Origin: Quercus robur
Taxonomy: Eukaryota; Streptophyta; Magnoliopsida; Fagales; Fagaceae
DNA: 64,000 nucleotides
Assembly: GCF_932294415.1 (NCBI RefSeq)
Contig: NC_065536.1
Span: 52,464,354-52,528,353, forward strand
Direction of reading: 5' to 3'
Shown here: positions 12,744 through 26,044 of the stretch, one piece after another
How the letters are laid out: the number at the start of each line of letters is the position of its first letter
Numbering within the stretch: the first letter of the stretch is position 1
Program-made: the position numbers and the translations under genes
Notes under the pieces: model-generated
Databases searched by the model: none
The model's input: only the letters and a program-made list of their open reading frames with translations
Told to the model about the DNA's origin: nothing

Positions 12744-13183
12744 ATGAAAATGGAAACTTGTGCATTGGTAGGAGGCTGCGTCACCGACTACATAGCGATT
12801 GCCATATCCATCCTTTCCATGATCTTGTATGTTTTCCTTTCTGGGGTTCTTTAATTATTGTTTTGTTTCCCAATATATGTGAAAAATTTTAACTTCAGTA
12901 GAGCTTATTAAACATGTTATAAGAATTGGAGGCTGAGTGTTTGATGATATGTCTCAGTGAATTTTTATTATTTGCAGAAAGATCACAGAATTGCCTGCTT
13001 TTTTTTTTTTTATATATTTATTAAAAAGTGCTGTTGTTGTAGACCATTTATTAGTTGGTTATTTTAGGTGGGTTATACTGTTTGACTGTGTCTAATAAAC
13101 AAATTTTATTATTTATTATCAGCTCAGCATATTGTAGATTTGATCAAACAAGTTATGGGGCTAGTGTAAGCAAGTAACTGAAA

Positions 13184-13215
<32 letters not shown>

Positions 13216-16200
13216 TAACAATCAAAGGCAAAGTAGTTTTGACTTTTGAGTCTTATGGGATGTTATTGTAACCCACAAAGTGAATTTGATTCAATGTGGC
13301 AAACTAGAAAGTATTAATTTTTTTTTTCTGGGTTGAGCTGTGAAGAATTTGAAGAGGACAAATCTGCAGCAAGTCAGTTGTAAGCTGGGCTGAGCTGGGC
13401 TGGAGTGATTTATAACTTATGGGCTGACAGGAATGCAAGAATTCATGTAAGGAAAGATTTGCACTGAAGAAGCGAATTGGTGCAATGGCTTATTTCTGAT
13501 ATTAGGTGTAGGCTGTCTTGGTCTAAACAAGTGAAGCATACCTTTGAAAAACATAGTGTTATGCTGTATTTGGGGAATTTCTGAATTTTTTTTTGGTTTG
13601 TTATTAGGCTGGGAGCTTAATAAGTCTAGTGTTTGTCTGTAGTGTGTGGCTGCTTGTTTGTACTGTGTTCTGGTGTTTGCAAGCTTAGGCTGCTTGTTGT
13701 AATTTTTTTTTTTTTTGGGGGGTGGTTCAATTAAATTTTCTCATTCATAAAAAAAGAAAGCATCAATTTTTCTTTCGAGGAGAGAGAGAGAAGAATATAG
13801 GCCTTGGTGCGATGGGAAGTGTCTTCCACCAAAAGCGACAGTCACGGGTTAGAGTCCAAGAATCAACCTCTCCAAAAAGAAATTGGGGGTAAGGTTGTTT
13901 AACAATTACCCCTCCTAGTCCCAGCAAAAGTGGGAGCTTTGTGCACTAGCCACAACCTTTTCTTAGGAGAGAGAGAGATACAGTGTCCTAGAACAAACTG
14001 AAGTAATGGAACTAGTAAATACTTTGTGTAGCTAGTTTCATGAATTTAGGAAATTAGGGTTCTTTAAATAGCTTTGCAATTCATTCCTCTCTTGAGTCTT
14101 TCTAGTTTCTCCCTAACAATAATGTGGAAAGAATTGTTGGTATGCTGTTCCTAGGTTGATAAGAGAAGTTATTGATGTGATGAGCATTGGCATGTAAAGA
14201 AGATAATTCCTTTCCTATCTCATATGTGTTTTCTTTTTGAGTTATTTGGTATGCATTTCTCGGGTAGTCAAACAATGTGGAATTAATTAAGCAGAATTTA
14301 TTGAGCTGATTTACTTGAGGAGTGGATGTTAGAAGTAGGGAGCATAAGAGTTGGAAGAGTTTGAGGGTCTCTTTGTCTGATTATTTATGGGATAAAAACT
14401 CTTTGCTAGAGTTTTTACTTTTTATTTGCAGTTTTCTTAAGCCATTCCTGCTTACTTGGAAATGATTGTGTGATTTGTGTAACTGGCAGCTATATATATA
14501 ATCAAACGAAACCAATTGAGCGTTCATTGTCTGTCAACTTGATTCAGACTAGTCGCTGCCTTCTTTTTCTATATATATATGGCTTTCCTTATAAAAACAT
14601 AGTGAAATTTTTAATTGGTCAATTGAAAGTAATTGCTTATGAAGAATGCAAATCTTTGAAGTAAACTTTTTTTAAGGTATTCCCAATATGAAGAAGTTCT
14701 TTTTGGTTATTGTACATGTTTTTGGTACCAAAGAAGAGTTTATTTATTTAGAGACTAACTTCTTTTGTCATTAATTGTTTGGCTTTGTTCTTTCAGACTT
14801 CTCTCACGGTTACTTGTACCCTTTCTGGTTCACAAGGTTCCTCGTACTAAGAACAGTGGCTTCTGGATTCCAATAATTCATGTTTTTGCCAGCTTCAACC
14901 TTTTGTTGTCAATTGTGGTAGATTATAGATTGTTTTGTTACCCTTACTATTTTTTTTTTATGACTTCATGCACCAGAAAATTTTTGTAGATGACTTTTAG
15001 TTATACTTGTTACAATACTATAGGCCCATGTTCCGTGCAGGTGTCTGTCAATTTCCTAAAATTCACGAAGAGGCATTGGTGGCAGTCTTGCTATGTTTGG
15101 GCAGGTTTTTCACAGCTTCTATTATTGTTACAATCTTTCAAGTCCTTGTTTATTTTTTCATTTGTCAGATGCTTATTTCTTTAGAGCACCAATTTCAAGC
15201 ATCTTTTGCTTTCAGTTTGGGTTGAAGGTCCACTTGGATTTGGCTTACTGCTAAGCTGTCGTGTGACACAGGCCTTCCAGCTGTATTACATTTTTGTCAA
15301 GTAAGTAAAGATTTTGTTTGCTTGGGTAAATATGCTTGACTGTAATTCTGAAAGAAACTTGCCATAAGGTTGCATCTATCTTAAATCAATGATCTGACTG
15401 TAGATCTCACATCCCCACCCTACCTATTAACCACCCAAGCCAAGGTCCTTGAGACTTTTGTGATATGGTTGGTTGATTGTTCTGACGATAGAAACATTAA
15501 ACAGGTCAACAACATGACTTATGGGGGCTAGTTTCATCTTCTTCTCTCTTTTTTTTCCCTTTTTTTGTGCAATGGTTTCGTAGACATGGAACATGTTTTA
15601 TGCAAGGACTTTTTCATGTCTTGGGCCTCTTGGCAAATAATTTTTTTAAACCTTTTTGTGTCGTACTACACTACTTTACTAAAGCTGTTATAAATTTTTT
15701 ACTTCTGATATTTCAGGAGGCGTTTACCACCAATCAGATCTTATATATTTCTTCCACTAATACTGTTGCCATGGATTGCTGGGGCTGCATGTAAGAGTCT
15801 CTAAATTGAATCAATTTACTTATTTGGATATTTATCTTCTCAAGTTGGTCTTTCTACAATGAAATTAAGATACATTTGGAGCAGTAACATTATTTATCAA
15901 TGTAGAAGTATATTTTCCAATGAAGTGATCAGTTTTCTTTACTAATGTCCATTTTTAGTATTTATTTTTCTTTAATATTTAATATGTGTGAAACCTGTTT
16001 TATGCAGATTCTTAGTCCTTGAAAACGTATTTTCTGTTTTTGGTCCTGTTTGTTTTTCAGTCTCCTCACCACCCCCCCCCCCCCCCTCTTCCCCCCTCCC
16101 CCTCTTTTGGTCTTTTTTTGAAGATACTCTATCTTGGAATAAGTTCACTATAGTACATATTTCTTTTTCAGTTTGGTTTATACCCCATTAAGCGAAAGAA

Positions 16201-19200
16201 CAATTGGAGCAGCTAATTTAACCACAACTTAATTCCTTTCTGGTATGATTTGTCATATTTATGCCTACAACCAAAGCATAAATATCAGTGTTGATAAAAG
16301 TATCAAGTGCACTAAAGTGCGAAGGCCTCTTGGAGGCTAGGCGCCAAGCGCAAACACCTGATTGAAGGAAAACATACATTTTTCAAATATGACTTCTAAT
16401 AACCTCTAATAGAAATATTCATCTTATAATAAAAATTAAATAAAAACTCAAAAACTTTATATTTTACCTATTTGGTAAGTGCAATTGTATAATATCTGTA
16501 AGTTTAGAAGACATAGAAATATACATTTCTCGAGTTTTGTGCCACATTGTCTACTTTGGGTTTTATGGCGGGGACGGAATGCTAGACGCTTTGAGGACTT
16601 TGAACAATTGATCCTTGATATAAAGTCCTTTTTCTTTCATACTCTCCTTGAATGGAACTTAGTCTTACCTTCCTTCTCTTCTATATCCCTCCTTGTTCTA
16701 GTTGATCATTTTAATTTGGGTCCTTAAATTTTGCCACTGAAGTACATTTCCAGTGTACTTGGGTTGGCTATTCTTTAATAAAAAGTTCTTATGTTATTTG
16801 TCAAAAAAGAAAAAAGAAAAATGTATAATATAGGAAATTGAAGTCATAGAAAGTTTCAACATAACATTTTATGTAATTCTCTTGTGCTTTATAAAAATAC
16901 ATAACTGTGATAGTTATGATCAAATGAGGAATATGGTTTAATCAACATACATCTAAAAGGCAAAGACCAAATATTACAAGAATAGTAATTAACTTGGCTT
17001 ATATCTTTTGACATGTAAATAAAAAATAAAATTTATTGTGTAATATAATATAACACCTTAAGAATAGTGTTTGTCCATGTCATAACCTTCAAGATCGAGC
17101 AATTAATTTTAACGATTCATATATATATTTCTTTAGCAATAATATAAAAAAGAGTGCCTAGGTATGCTATGTTCTTCTTCAAAAAGCGCCAAAAGGTGCA
17201 CTTCATTAAATGAGCTTCACTTTGGCCAAGTGAAGCGCTTAGACTTTGGGGCTTCAAGCATTGAGTTTTAAAAGCACCTAAGTGTGCTTTTAAGAACACT
17301 GATAAGTATGCAATTCTCAGTACTTTTTCTTTGCTGGTTTACTAGGGCATTATTTATATATAGTAAACATTTTCATAAGGTAGAGGCATTATTATTGAAT
17401 TGTTATGGGAATTTTCAAACCATATGTCTCTAAATGCGCACATTCCAACCCTTTTGTACCTTTTCTTTTATTTGTTTGCCAAACTTCTGTTAGGAGCTTC
17501 AAACTCAATGTTCTAGTACACGACTTTTTGTTGCTTTCTTACAAAATTTAAATAACTGTGGAAAAGAGTCTTTTGTCAAAAGCAGTATAGATTATGAAAT
17601 TATCTATCATGATTTCAGTGTAGCAGGGGAAGACAATTCCCAAGTACAAAGATGCATTTAATCCCTGGAAGTTCTTGATGAGCAAGGTAATCATACCAAA
17701 ATTCATCAAGAACACTCTCAAGTAACAATTATCAAGCCTTATTTTCTCTGGTTATCACAAAACACCTTCCAAGTTTTGATAGTGTGTGTTTGGTATCTGC
17801 TTATTTAGCTTTTTGATAAAAGTGTGCTAAAGTATACTTGTACTTTGAAAAAGTGAGAAAAACTCTGGTTTTAACGTACATAAAAGCGTAAGGCTAAAAG
17901 CTTGTTGAATAAGCTGGAGGCAAACAGGCTATTAAATTGGTAGCAGTGTTTTGTATTATGATCTTAGAACTGAACATGTAAGTTTAACACTCTTGGGATG
18001 GGCGCTTTTTCTTTCATGGAATTGTATTTGACTGTCCATCAATAATGAATAATCCTGGTCCAACGTTACTGTAGTTTGACTATGTATCTGAGTGTGTTAT
18101 TTCACTTCATTTTATTCAAGCAAGTTATTTTAAATGTTCTGCTGTCTGTGTGGCTTGATTGATCTTGTCAGCCAAAGTTTTATTTATACATGTCATCAAT
18201 ATCAGCCTAGAGCTCTTTGGATCTGGTCATAGATTGTGTAGTTTTTCACTCCTCCATTTGATTGGTAATTTCTAACAAGAGTACTGACATATGCTGTAGT
18301 TATCCATATGAAGAAGCCTCTAAATAAACGGTGCCACATGGGGACTTACTGGGTCATTCCAACTGCGACTCTCCACACATTGTATGTCGCTGCTTTAGTT
18401 GGATTCACTGGGGCTATTCGGCACATAGAGTTCAGGTTTGATGAACTCAAAGACCTGTGGTGGGGGATACTTTTCTCAGCCTCTTCCATTGGTATCCTTT
18501 TTCTCTAGGTTCTATACAAGGCTTCATTATTTTTTTTATTTGCTCTATGTACATTGGCCATATATATTCTATAGACACAGTTGGACAGTCCTTTTTGTTT
18601 TTGTTTATTTTTTTTGTTTTCCTCTTTGTTTTTAATTTGGAAACATTGTTTAGTGTTTATGGTTTTTGAAGTTCTCTAGCTACTTAAAACATATTCCACC
18701 GCATCCCCCCCCCCCCCCGGGTGACCCCTTTTATTGGTAATTACACACTCACCTGGTGGGTCTTGAACCACAATCTCTCCCTCCATCTTGCTCTTACAAG
18801 GGGAAAACATGACATTTGAGCTAGAGCTCATTGGAAGTTTAAGAACATATAACCTAGAGTAGTAGTCACAGCTTATTGGAAAACATTCTGATGACTTAAA
18901 AATTGTTGCGCATAGGTTTTTACGATAAAAGGAAGCTGACAATTGATGTTGGTGACTAAATTCTTGAGTGTCTATGTGCAAATTAAAGTACTTAAGATGT
19001 CCAATTAGGAATTAGTAATAATGCTTTTGGCATGGACTCTTGTAGCATCAGTCATCTTGCCATGATTCCACTTAACTGCAAAAACAGCCACCCCAAAGAG
19101 AAGAAAAAAGGAGGGAGGGGGCACCATAGGCAGTGGGTTTTTGCTGCTTCTCTAGCCATTAGGGAGTTCAGTTAACATCTGCATCTATAACACAATGGAA

Positions 19201-21719
19201 GAACAAACAATGGTCTGGGAACTTTCATTGAGAAAGTCATAATAAACTGAAATAGTTTATTGTGTCTTGGATCTCTTTCTTCGATATCTATCGTATACAT
19301 CCTAAGTACTAATGCTACACCCTTCCTAATTTTGTAATAAAACATACAGAAAAATAATTTAATCAAAATGACTCACCTTCTTTTTGGAATTAATTTGTGC
19401 TCTTTTCCACTTCCAGGAGTATGGGTTACTGCTTACATTTTGAATGAAATTCATGATGAAATATCATGGCTTCAAATTGCCTCCAGATTTCTCCTTTTAA
19501 TTATGGTATGCCATATGATTGGTTTGTGTCTCATTTTCTTTATTCACCTTCGCCATCATTAGTTGATTGAGATTTAAGTTCTAACCGTCTTCAGCTCATG
19601 TATTCTTGCTAACATTTCTCAGGTATATTCTACAGGCAAGTATTCTAGTACAGGCTCTTTTCTCTTTATCAAGTTCACAGCCTTTACTCACTCAAATCAG
19701 TTTAAGGAGAAAGGCACCTCAAGAATTTGAGACAATGGGCCAGGCTCTTGGTATACCTGATAGTGGACTACTATTGCAGACGGAAGCAGTTCAAGTCATA
19801 GATCCCAATGAACCATTGGATAAGCTTCTTCTGGACAAAAGATTTCGGCAGTCCTTCATGGCATTTGCTGACAGGTTTCATATTCCTCCCCAAGCTCCAG
19901 TATTTGGGAATACATTTATGAGGAAATATTTCTTACGAAAACTTATATCATGAGAAAAATTCCAGGTTTAGAGAAAAATTTTCTTAAGCTAAATGAAGAG
20001 GGAAAAAAAACATTGTTTCCATGTCCTGAATTCCATGGAGATTAATGGGGCCCTAAAGCCTAGAAGATATCTCCAAGACTCCCCCCCCCCCCACCCCCCG
20101 TTTTTTTGTAAATAGAATTGAAGATGAGAAATAAAATTAATTGTTTGGAATAAAACTTCTTCTCTTTTCAATTACAGTTGTTTGGCTGGGGAGAGTGTGC
20201 ATTTCTATGATGAGGTGCATGAGCTTGGCAAACTACCTGTAAATGACCCTGTAAGAAGGATCTACATGGCACGGTATATTATTGACAAGTACATAGTTGC
20301 AGGTTTGTGGTTTGTGGTTTTTATTTTGGGATTTGTATTCAAAGCAATTTATTTTCAATATGCATTACCTCCGACTTAAAGTCTCATGCTAACCTTTGAA
20401 TACAGCTCATATGGCTCTTTTGGGTTGCACGTGCCTCAAATATAGGAATTTTTAGGTAGCTGAAGCATTAATGTTGGTAGTGACTTCATCTAGAAAGATG
20501 TTCAACTGGTAGTTTTGGCAATCAGAGATGTTTGTACATTTTTACATCTTTAGAATTCTAACTACTTTTCCTATTCATCTTTTTATGAATCTGGCATGAT
20601 AATTAAATAAATGGTGTCTACTATCCTCAGCTTAGATTGCTTCACGTGGAAAGCCATCATTGTGTATGCACCTTATTTGGTTTGGTTGTGAAAGATAAAA
20701 AACCTACCACTTGGCTTAACTTAAGCTTTAACCATTAAGCTACTTGAGATTAGATTGATTAATAGTGGGTTTGAGCTTTCTAATAAGATGAATAAATCAA
20801 GCTTGAGTAGCTTATTACTAGGATTGTTTCTAGTCCTACTTACAGGTGTCCAGTATCTTTATTATTTCCTCCCTTTATTTCCAATTATAAATGTCTATCT
20901 AAAATTTGGCAGCCTTCGCTCTGTATGCTTGTAGAAATCTGATTTGTTTGAAATCACCCATCATATGAGCAATTTTCTCCCATTTCCTCTTCCATGACAT
21001 TGCCATTTTTTAAAATATAATCATTACTTATAAATGCAAGTCTCTGGTAAATCTTTTACTATGAATTAGTAATTGAAGGTTGACGCCTGGTTTGTGTTTT
21101 CACTGTTTAATAAAGAAATATGGGTACATCACAATCATGTTTGTTATAGGACAGATCAGCTATGTGGCACCATGTGGGCTGCTATAGCCTGTTTCTTTCC
21201 ATAGCCGGAAATGCACCCTAATTCTTTTTTATATCCTATTACCTTTGAAGCTTATGTGACTTATCTTTATCTGATTTCTTTTGATTGATTTATAAAGGTG
21301 CGGCAAGGGAGGTAAACATTTCTCACCGAAGCCGACAAGAAATTTTGACTACTGCTGATCTTGCACACCCTAATCTCTTTAACAATGCACTAAATGAGGT
21401 GATGCAATTGATGAAAACGGTAGGTTATTTCCTTGCGTTTATATAATTTTACTGGTTCCTTTGGATTGGTACCATGTCTGAGTGTTTTTTTTTTCTCCTT
21501 CCCCTCAAGAACTTGGCAAAAGATTACTGGTCATCCATGTACTTCATGAAGTTCAAAGAAGAAGCTAGTATGAGATCTAATGGCCTTGAGCTGGAACAGA
21601 TGACAGGTTTGAACTTCTCTCCTAGGTTGAGTTCTGTACATGGTGCTGATGACCCCTTTCACCAAGAACACTTTTCTAAGGGCTCAGCCAATGATAGTCA
21701 TGATTCGGACACACAATGA
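12744..21719 (+). CDS. RGS1: Regulator of G-protein signalling 1 (7TM-RGS)
   Basis: Eleven exons: 12744-12826, 14797-14917, 15041-15104, 15216-15300, 15717-15790, 18300-18491, 19417-19505, 19636-19874, 20178-20302, 21298-21419, 21510-21719, giving about 467 residues (Arabidopsis RGS1 has 459). The N-terminal half carries seven hydrophobic segments, with [14 protein letters not shown] and [15 protein letters not shown] as strong family matches. The RGS box starts near residue 295 (PNEPLDKLL) and includes FADSCLAGES. Glu321 aligns with Glu320 of AtRGS1, which is needed for GAP activity. The Ser-rich tail SPRLSSVHG resembles the phosphorylated, endocytosis-controlling tail. The protein accelerates GTP hydrolysis by GPA1 at the plasma membrane and acts in glucose sensing. 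An alternative Met lies two codons downstream (12750). An AATAAA at 21841 may serve polyadenylation. Confidence 0.93.
13351..13759 (+). mobile_element. 5'-truncated LINE remnant in RGS1 intron 1
   Basis: One frame reads [17 protein letters not shown] and continues toward [10 protein letters not shown], the pattern of the region after the reverse transcriptase in plant L1-type elements; stops interrupt it. It ends in a 3' UTR-like stretch with TTCAATTAAATTTTC and an A-rich tail near 13750. It is a dead copy in sense orientation with RGS1. Confidence 0.65.
13792..13964 (+). mobile_element. Au-like SINE with 14-bp target duplication
   Basis: A tRNA-like head has box A-like TTGGTGCGATGGGA and box B-like GGGTTAGAGTCC. 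The body AATTGGGGGTAAGGTTG and GGGAGCTTTGTGCACTAGCC matches the plant Au SINE pattern as I know it. Flanking AGGAGAGAGAGAGA occurs at 13778-13791 and 13965-13978. A second copy is at 44205-44408. Confidence 0.8.
16286..17301. mobile_element. hAT-like non-autonomous element in RGS1 intron 5
   Basis: The termini are CAGTGTT and AACACTG, flanked by ATAAATAT (16278-16285) and ATAAGTAT (17302-17309), a 7/8 match to an 8-bp hAT target duplication. Subterminal regions are rich in short GCGCTT/AAGTGC-type inverted motifs. A truncated LINE lies inside it. No transposase is seen. Confidence 0.6.
16480..16815 (+). mobile_element. 5'-truncated LINE remnant nested in hAT-like element
   Basis: A reading frame contains [20 protein letters not shown], the conserved stretch after the reverse transcriptase of plant L1 LINEs, continuing toward [10 protein letters not shown]. 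It ends with a 3' UTR and an A-rich tail near 16805-16820. It is a fossil and not part of RGS1. Confidence 0.7.
18695..18838 (-). mobile_element. tRNA-like SINE in RGS1 intron 6
   Basis: On the minus strand, CTCTAGCTCAAATG resembles a tRNA box A and GTGGTTCAAGACCC resembles box B, with spacing filled by CCCCTTGTAAGAGCAAG. Flanks TTAAAACATAT (18684-18694) and TTAAGAACATAT (18839-18850) look like an aged target duplication. A C14 run lies at its plus-strand left end. A relative is at 45195-45305. Confidence 0.55.
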
Positions 21720-24700
21720 ACCAAGAATTGTGAATAGTTGTGCACGTATCTAGAAACTCCCATTTTAACTCTTTCTCTGAAGTTTATACATTCTTTACCC
21801 GGACAAAATGGCTTGGAAAGCCAATAAGAAGAAAATGGAAAATAAAGGATGAGGGAAAGAAGATAGGTTGAACTGAGTAGCAACTGCAGGAACATGTTTT
21901 ATGTATCATACCTGTACAGACATGTATTAAGCCTAAACCAAACTCACATATACCCTTGGTGAGGGTTGTAAATGAATCAAGCTATTTATGAACATTTCAT
22001 GCTCAGTTCAAAAGAGGAAAAAAAAAAAAAATTCATGTTTGATTATTTAGCAAAAGAGCTTCAATCCTAACTCTAGGCTCGACTATTACACACGTCAAAC
22101 TCAAACATAATAATGTACTTGTGAGTATATGACTCAATTTATATATATATATATATAAAATATTATTTGTTATACGTGTAAAAAAAATAATAAATAAATA
22201 AATAAAACTTATATAAACTTGATATTGTATTGTATAAGTTTGTAAATATGTTCATAATATGTCAAATTGTTATTTGTAATTTATTGATAATAGAAATAGT
22301 TCACTTTGTAGTAAAACTAAAAAGTGTATATAATTTTTAACAATTTGAGGTTGATAAATCTTTTTTTCTTTTTTAGAAGTTTATATACAAAAACCATTCT
22401 TTCTAATTAACTCGAGTAGCTCATGAACAAGATCAAGTTTGCTCAATAAGAGAATGAACCAAGTTTAAAATCTAGTTTGATAAAGTGTTTGATCTCAAAC
22501 TCATATTTGAAATAAAATTAAATGAACAATCTTGAACTTTTAATATTTGTTTCCAGCTTGATGTTGTAACAAAATTACAAAATCGTTACACCTACTACAG
22601 AGCTTCCTTTTTAAGGATTTGGTTTAATTTTTCCATTTTAAAAAACGAAAAGGTAAATTAAGAATATGTTGTACAATGCATATTTGGGTTTAGCTCTCAC
22701 CAATAAAATCTAATTCCTTCTTTTCTGTCAAAGCTCCAAACGACCCTGGAGGAATATATTATACTTGTACATATACATACATGTGAAGTTGAGTTGTAGG
22801 CATCTAGGCAATACAGGTATTGAGTGATAGACTGATAGTTTGATTAGTTTAGCATTGTGTGAATGACCATGAAGACATGAAGAAAATAAGTCTTTTTTTC
22901 CCCCACATATTCCCACATCTTTTATAATGTCTTGTTATTTCCTTTATTTTACAGTATTTTATTAACACAAGATCCTAGTCAAATTCTAAAGGGAAGTTAT
23001 CCTCACAAAACAGACTCGATATAGTTTGAGTCCTAAGATGATAAATTTTTGTAGGGCCTTTTATATTTAAATAAATTCAAACTAAATCAAGGTTAATTTG
23101 ATAAATTAAATACATTTTTTTAGGATAAGATGAATTAAATACATAATTTAATGAATTAATACTAACCAAACTAAGGTTAATTTTATATAGAAAATAAAAT
23201 ATCATGGTTCAAGTATAAAATTTAACAAAGAGAAATGAAATTTATATATTTTTTAAAACAAATGTTTACTTTATTTTGGATAAGTTGATGCATGGTTAAA
23301 TAAAATTTTAATCTAATTTTAAATTTGTTTTATTTTGGTGTTAAGAAAGAGATAGAAATTGTAGAGTGTGTAGTCATGTGGCAAACTATAATTTCACCAC
23401 CAAAATTTCAAATCATCATCCCTATGTTTGCTTCAAAAAAGAAAAGGGTTCAAACTTCAAACGCGAGAACTTCACAGGAGGTCACCCTTCCTATTACTAC
23501 ACTTGCCCAAACACGCTATAATGTGAAGTTTTGATAAGATCCAATGCAGTAGTGTTAGTATGATCACACCCTAGCTAGTACTAAATTAGGCAATTCCATT
23601 ACATTTATTACTTTATTTTAAGCATTTTAAAATTATATGTGACACAAGTCTATTAACTTATATAAATTTATAAAATAAAATTAGAAAATGAATATATGTA
23701 TGTATTTTATTGCATGCTTCATATAAAAAGTTTATTTTTATTCTCAAAAAAAAAAAATATATATATATATATTTATATATAATTAGTTTACATTCAATTA
23801 TTGAGATTGAATACAATATTGCTTAATTATTTTTACATGATATAAATGCTGATTTATTTAACGTTATCAATGTATCGTTGTCATAGAAAATGTCAAATCT
23901 GACAAAACTTAAATTCTTCACTATTGACATTTCGATAAGAATTATTGTAATTTATCATTTATTTTATTTTAAAAAATCAATATTTCTCTTTCACTAAAGC
24001 TTCTTGTAAGAGGAGTAGATCCACTTCTGGGCCGAGGCCCAAAGGACCTTAAAGCTCGCACTAAAAAGGAATGGCTAGGCCCACTACTATGAATTATAAA
24101 GGGAAGTGTCCTCCAAATGATTCCTAAGGAGTTCAGAATATGTTGCCAACGCTAAAACTCTCAACCAAGGAAACAAACATGGGTGACATCGGATGATACA
24201 AAGGAGTAATCTTGGAAAACCCGTTCCTTTTCGTAATCCAAGGTACCATTCTCCCTAAGAATATCTCAAGAAATTCCCTGAGAAGATAAGCATCACAGAG
24301 ATTGCCACCTCCACATTAATGAGAAGTTCTCCACCTAATTTCTACCACATTAAATGCATATATGAAACAACTTGAACAGTACTAACACCTCCAAATTCCT
24401 GTTTTATGATAAGAATATGGGGAAACCAATGGAAGGAGGGAAAATATCCCAAAAAGATCCAGCTAAGAGTAAGCCAGCTGAAGGGATAAGGAAATAAAAA
24501 GACCTATAAGAAGTGGGGGGAGGGGGGGAGGGGGGGGGGGGGGGGGAGGACATGAGAAAGAGGATCTAAAAAAAAAAAAAAGAAGAAGAAGAAGAAGAGT
24601 GGAGAGATTTTTTCTTACCTTTGAATCCCATCATCATGGGAAAAAAGTGTAATGGTTGTTGCTAATAATATTAATATAATCTTACTTTCATAAATTAGTT

Positions 24701-26044
24701 GTTTGAGTTTTCCATTATGGAGTTTTCACCTCGTACATTAGATAAATAAATTGTGTTATTCGGATATCTCAATCCACACACATAGTTATTGAAAGTTTGT
24801 ATTGGTTGATAAGACCATGCATATCCTCCAATGGGAGGATTAGATAATTTCTCCCAAAATGGTATTATGGTTGAATTGAAATCCTATCCATATTTTTTAG
24901 GAAATTCTACCATGGAACTTCTAAAAATCATATGAACTAACTTGTAACTCGTGCTTATACATGGAAATAAAATATTGAATAATAGTAATTATGAAGGTAA
25001 TCCTAGCTTTCTCACTGAGTAATATAAATAGGCACTTGACGCAAAATTATACTATAATTATAAGCTAATTTAGATTTGGATTATGCCCTGACTTAATATA
25101 TATTGCCGATTTTCTCATATATTGTGATTTGATCTCAGTTTTCTAAGGATAGTTTCTGACTCTAGTGATGCATCACTCACATAAAAATAATCACCCCTCA
25201 AAGAAAATAAAACCTTGAAGATGCATTCAACCACTGAGTTCTTATAGAATTTTGAAGTCATAATAAGAATTAGAAAACTTACCCCATGTCATGCAATACG
25301 GTAGTCAACCACATTATTGTTACAATCAGTTCTACTAAGTTTTAGCACCATTTTCCCCTTAATATTTTGGAAGGTAGATTATACTTGCAAATAAACCATT
25401 ACACAGAATCAATTTCAGCCTCAAAGTTTTATACAACATTAATTATAAAGTAATTGCAATTTAACCACTTAAATTGTTGAGAATGAACTACCTTACAGAA
25501 ATTTCTATGACATTATTATGATGCTTTCTAATAACCATATAAAGAAGACAAATACATACCTAGCATGAAAACTCCTTTCCACTTATCAAAAATATGAAAC
25601 CTTTCTAGGAAACAATGTTAGTGGCAAATTTGGAATGAATTCAACCATAAGACTTGTCAAGTAACCCATGGAAGATTCGTCTTTTTCTTTTTCTTTTTCT
25701 TTTTTCGAATTTTTGAATTTTCCCTTCTTAGCAATATTGATTCACTGATTTCTTCAGGTGGATATGAGAAGCATTATGAGAAAGTATATGCAACCACTAC
25801 AAACCTCTAGGTATGATGGTTACTCCTCAAATACAAAGTTCTTATGAGGTGGAGGGGGAGAGGCAAGGGCTAGAGTTCCAGTATTCAGGAGGAAGTTTCA
25901 CACACATATATATTTAGATTAAGTTATAGTAGAATTTCTATCTTGTATAATTTTTTTTCAAAAGAAAGAAAATATATGCATGAGTAGAAGTTAATTCAAA
26001 TTTTAATATATAGATAATTCATTTAACTCTTCAAGGACTACATT
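21720..26044. other. Gene-free AT-rich DNA downstream of RGS1
   Basis: RGS1 3' UTR and intergenic DNA with TA and A runs. The segment at about 24003-24660 is less AT-rich, carries CTGGGCCGAGGCCC near its left end, and ends near a poly-G tract and a GAA microsatellite. It could be a decayed LTR, but I found no clear ends. No coding region is seen. Confidence 0.5.
24515..24549. repeat. Poly-G tract
   Basis: G-runs of 6, 7 and about 17 separated by single A. On the plus strand this could form G-quadruplexes. An (AAG)n run follows at about 24580-24598. Confidence 0.9.

Noticed and set aside
13800-13880. tRNA gene candidate (box A/B-like)
   Set aside because: No cloverleaf can be formed, and a SINE body and target duplication follow. 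The same reasoning rejects 44206-44290 and the minus-strand signals at 18740-18830 and 45210-45290.
23325-23534. 69-residue ORF in AT-rich DNA
   Set aside because: No homology or splice partners; typical chance frame.
24003-24660. LTR retrotransposon remnant
   Set aside because: The composition suggests it, but I could not find TG...CA ends or a target duplication, so it is only mentioned in the stretch entry.
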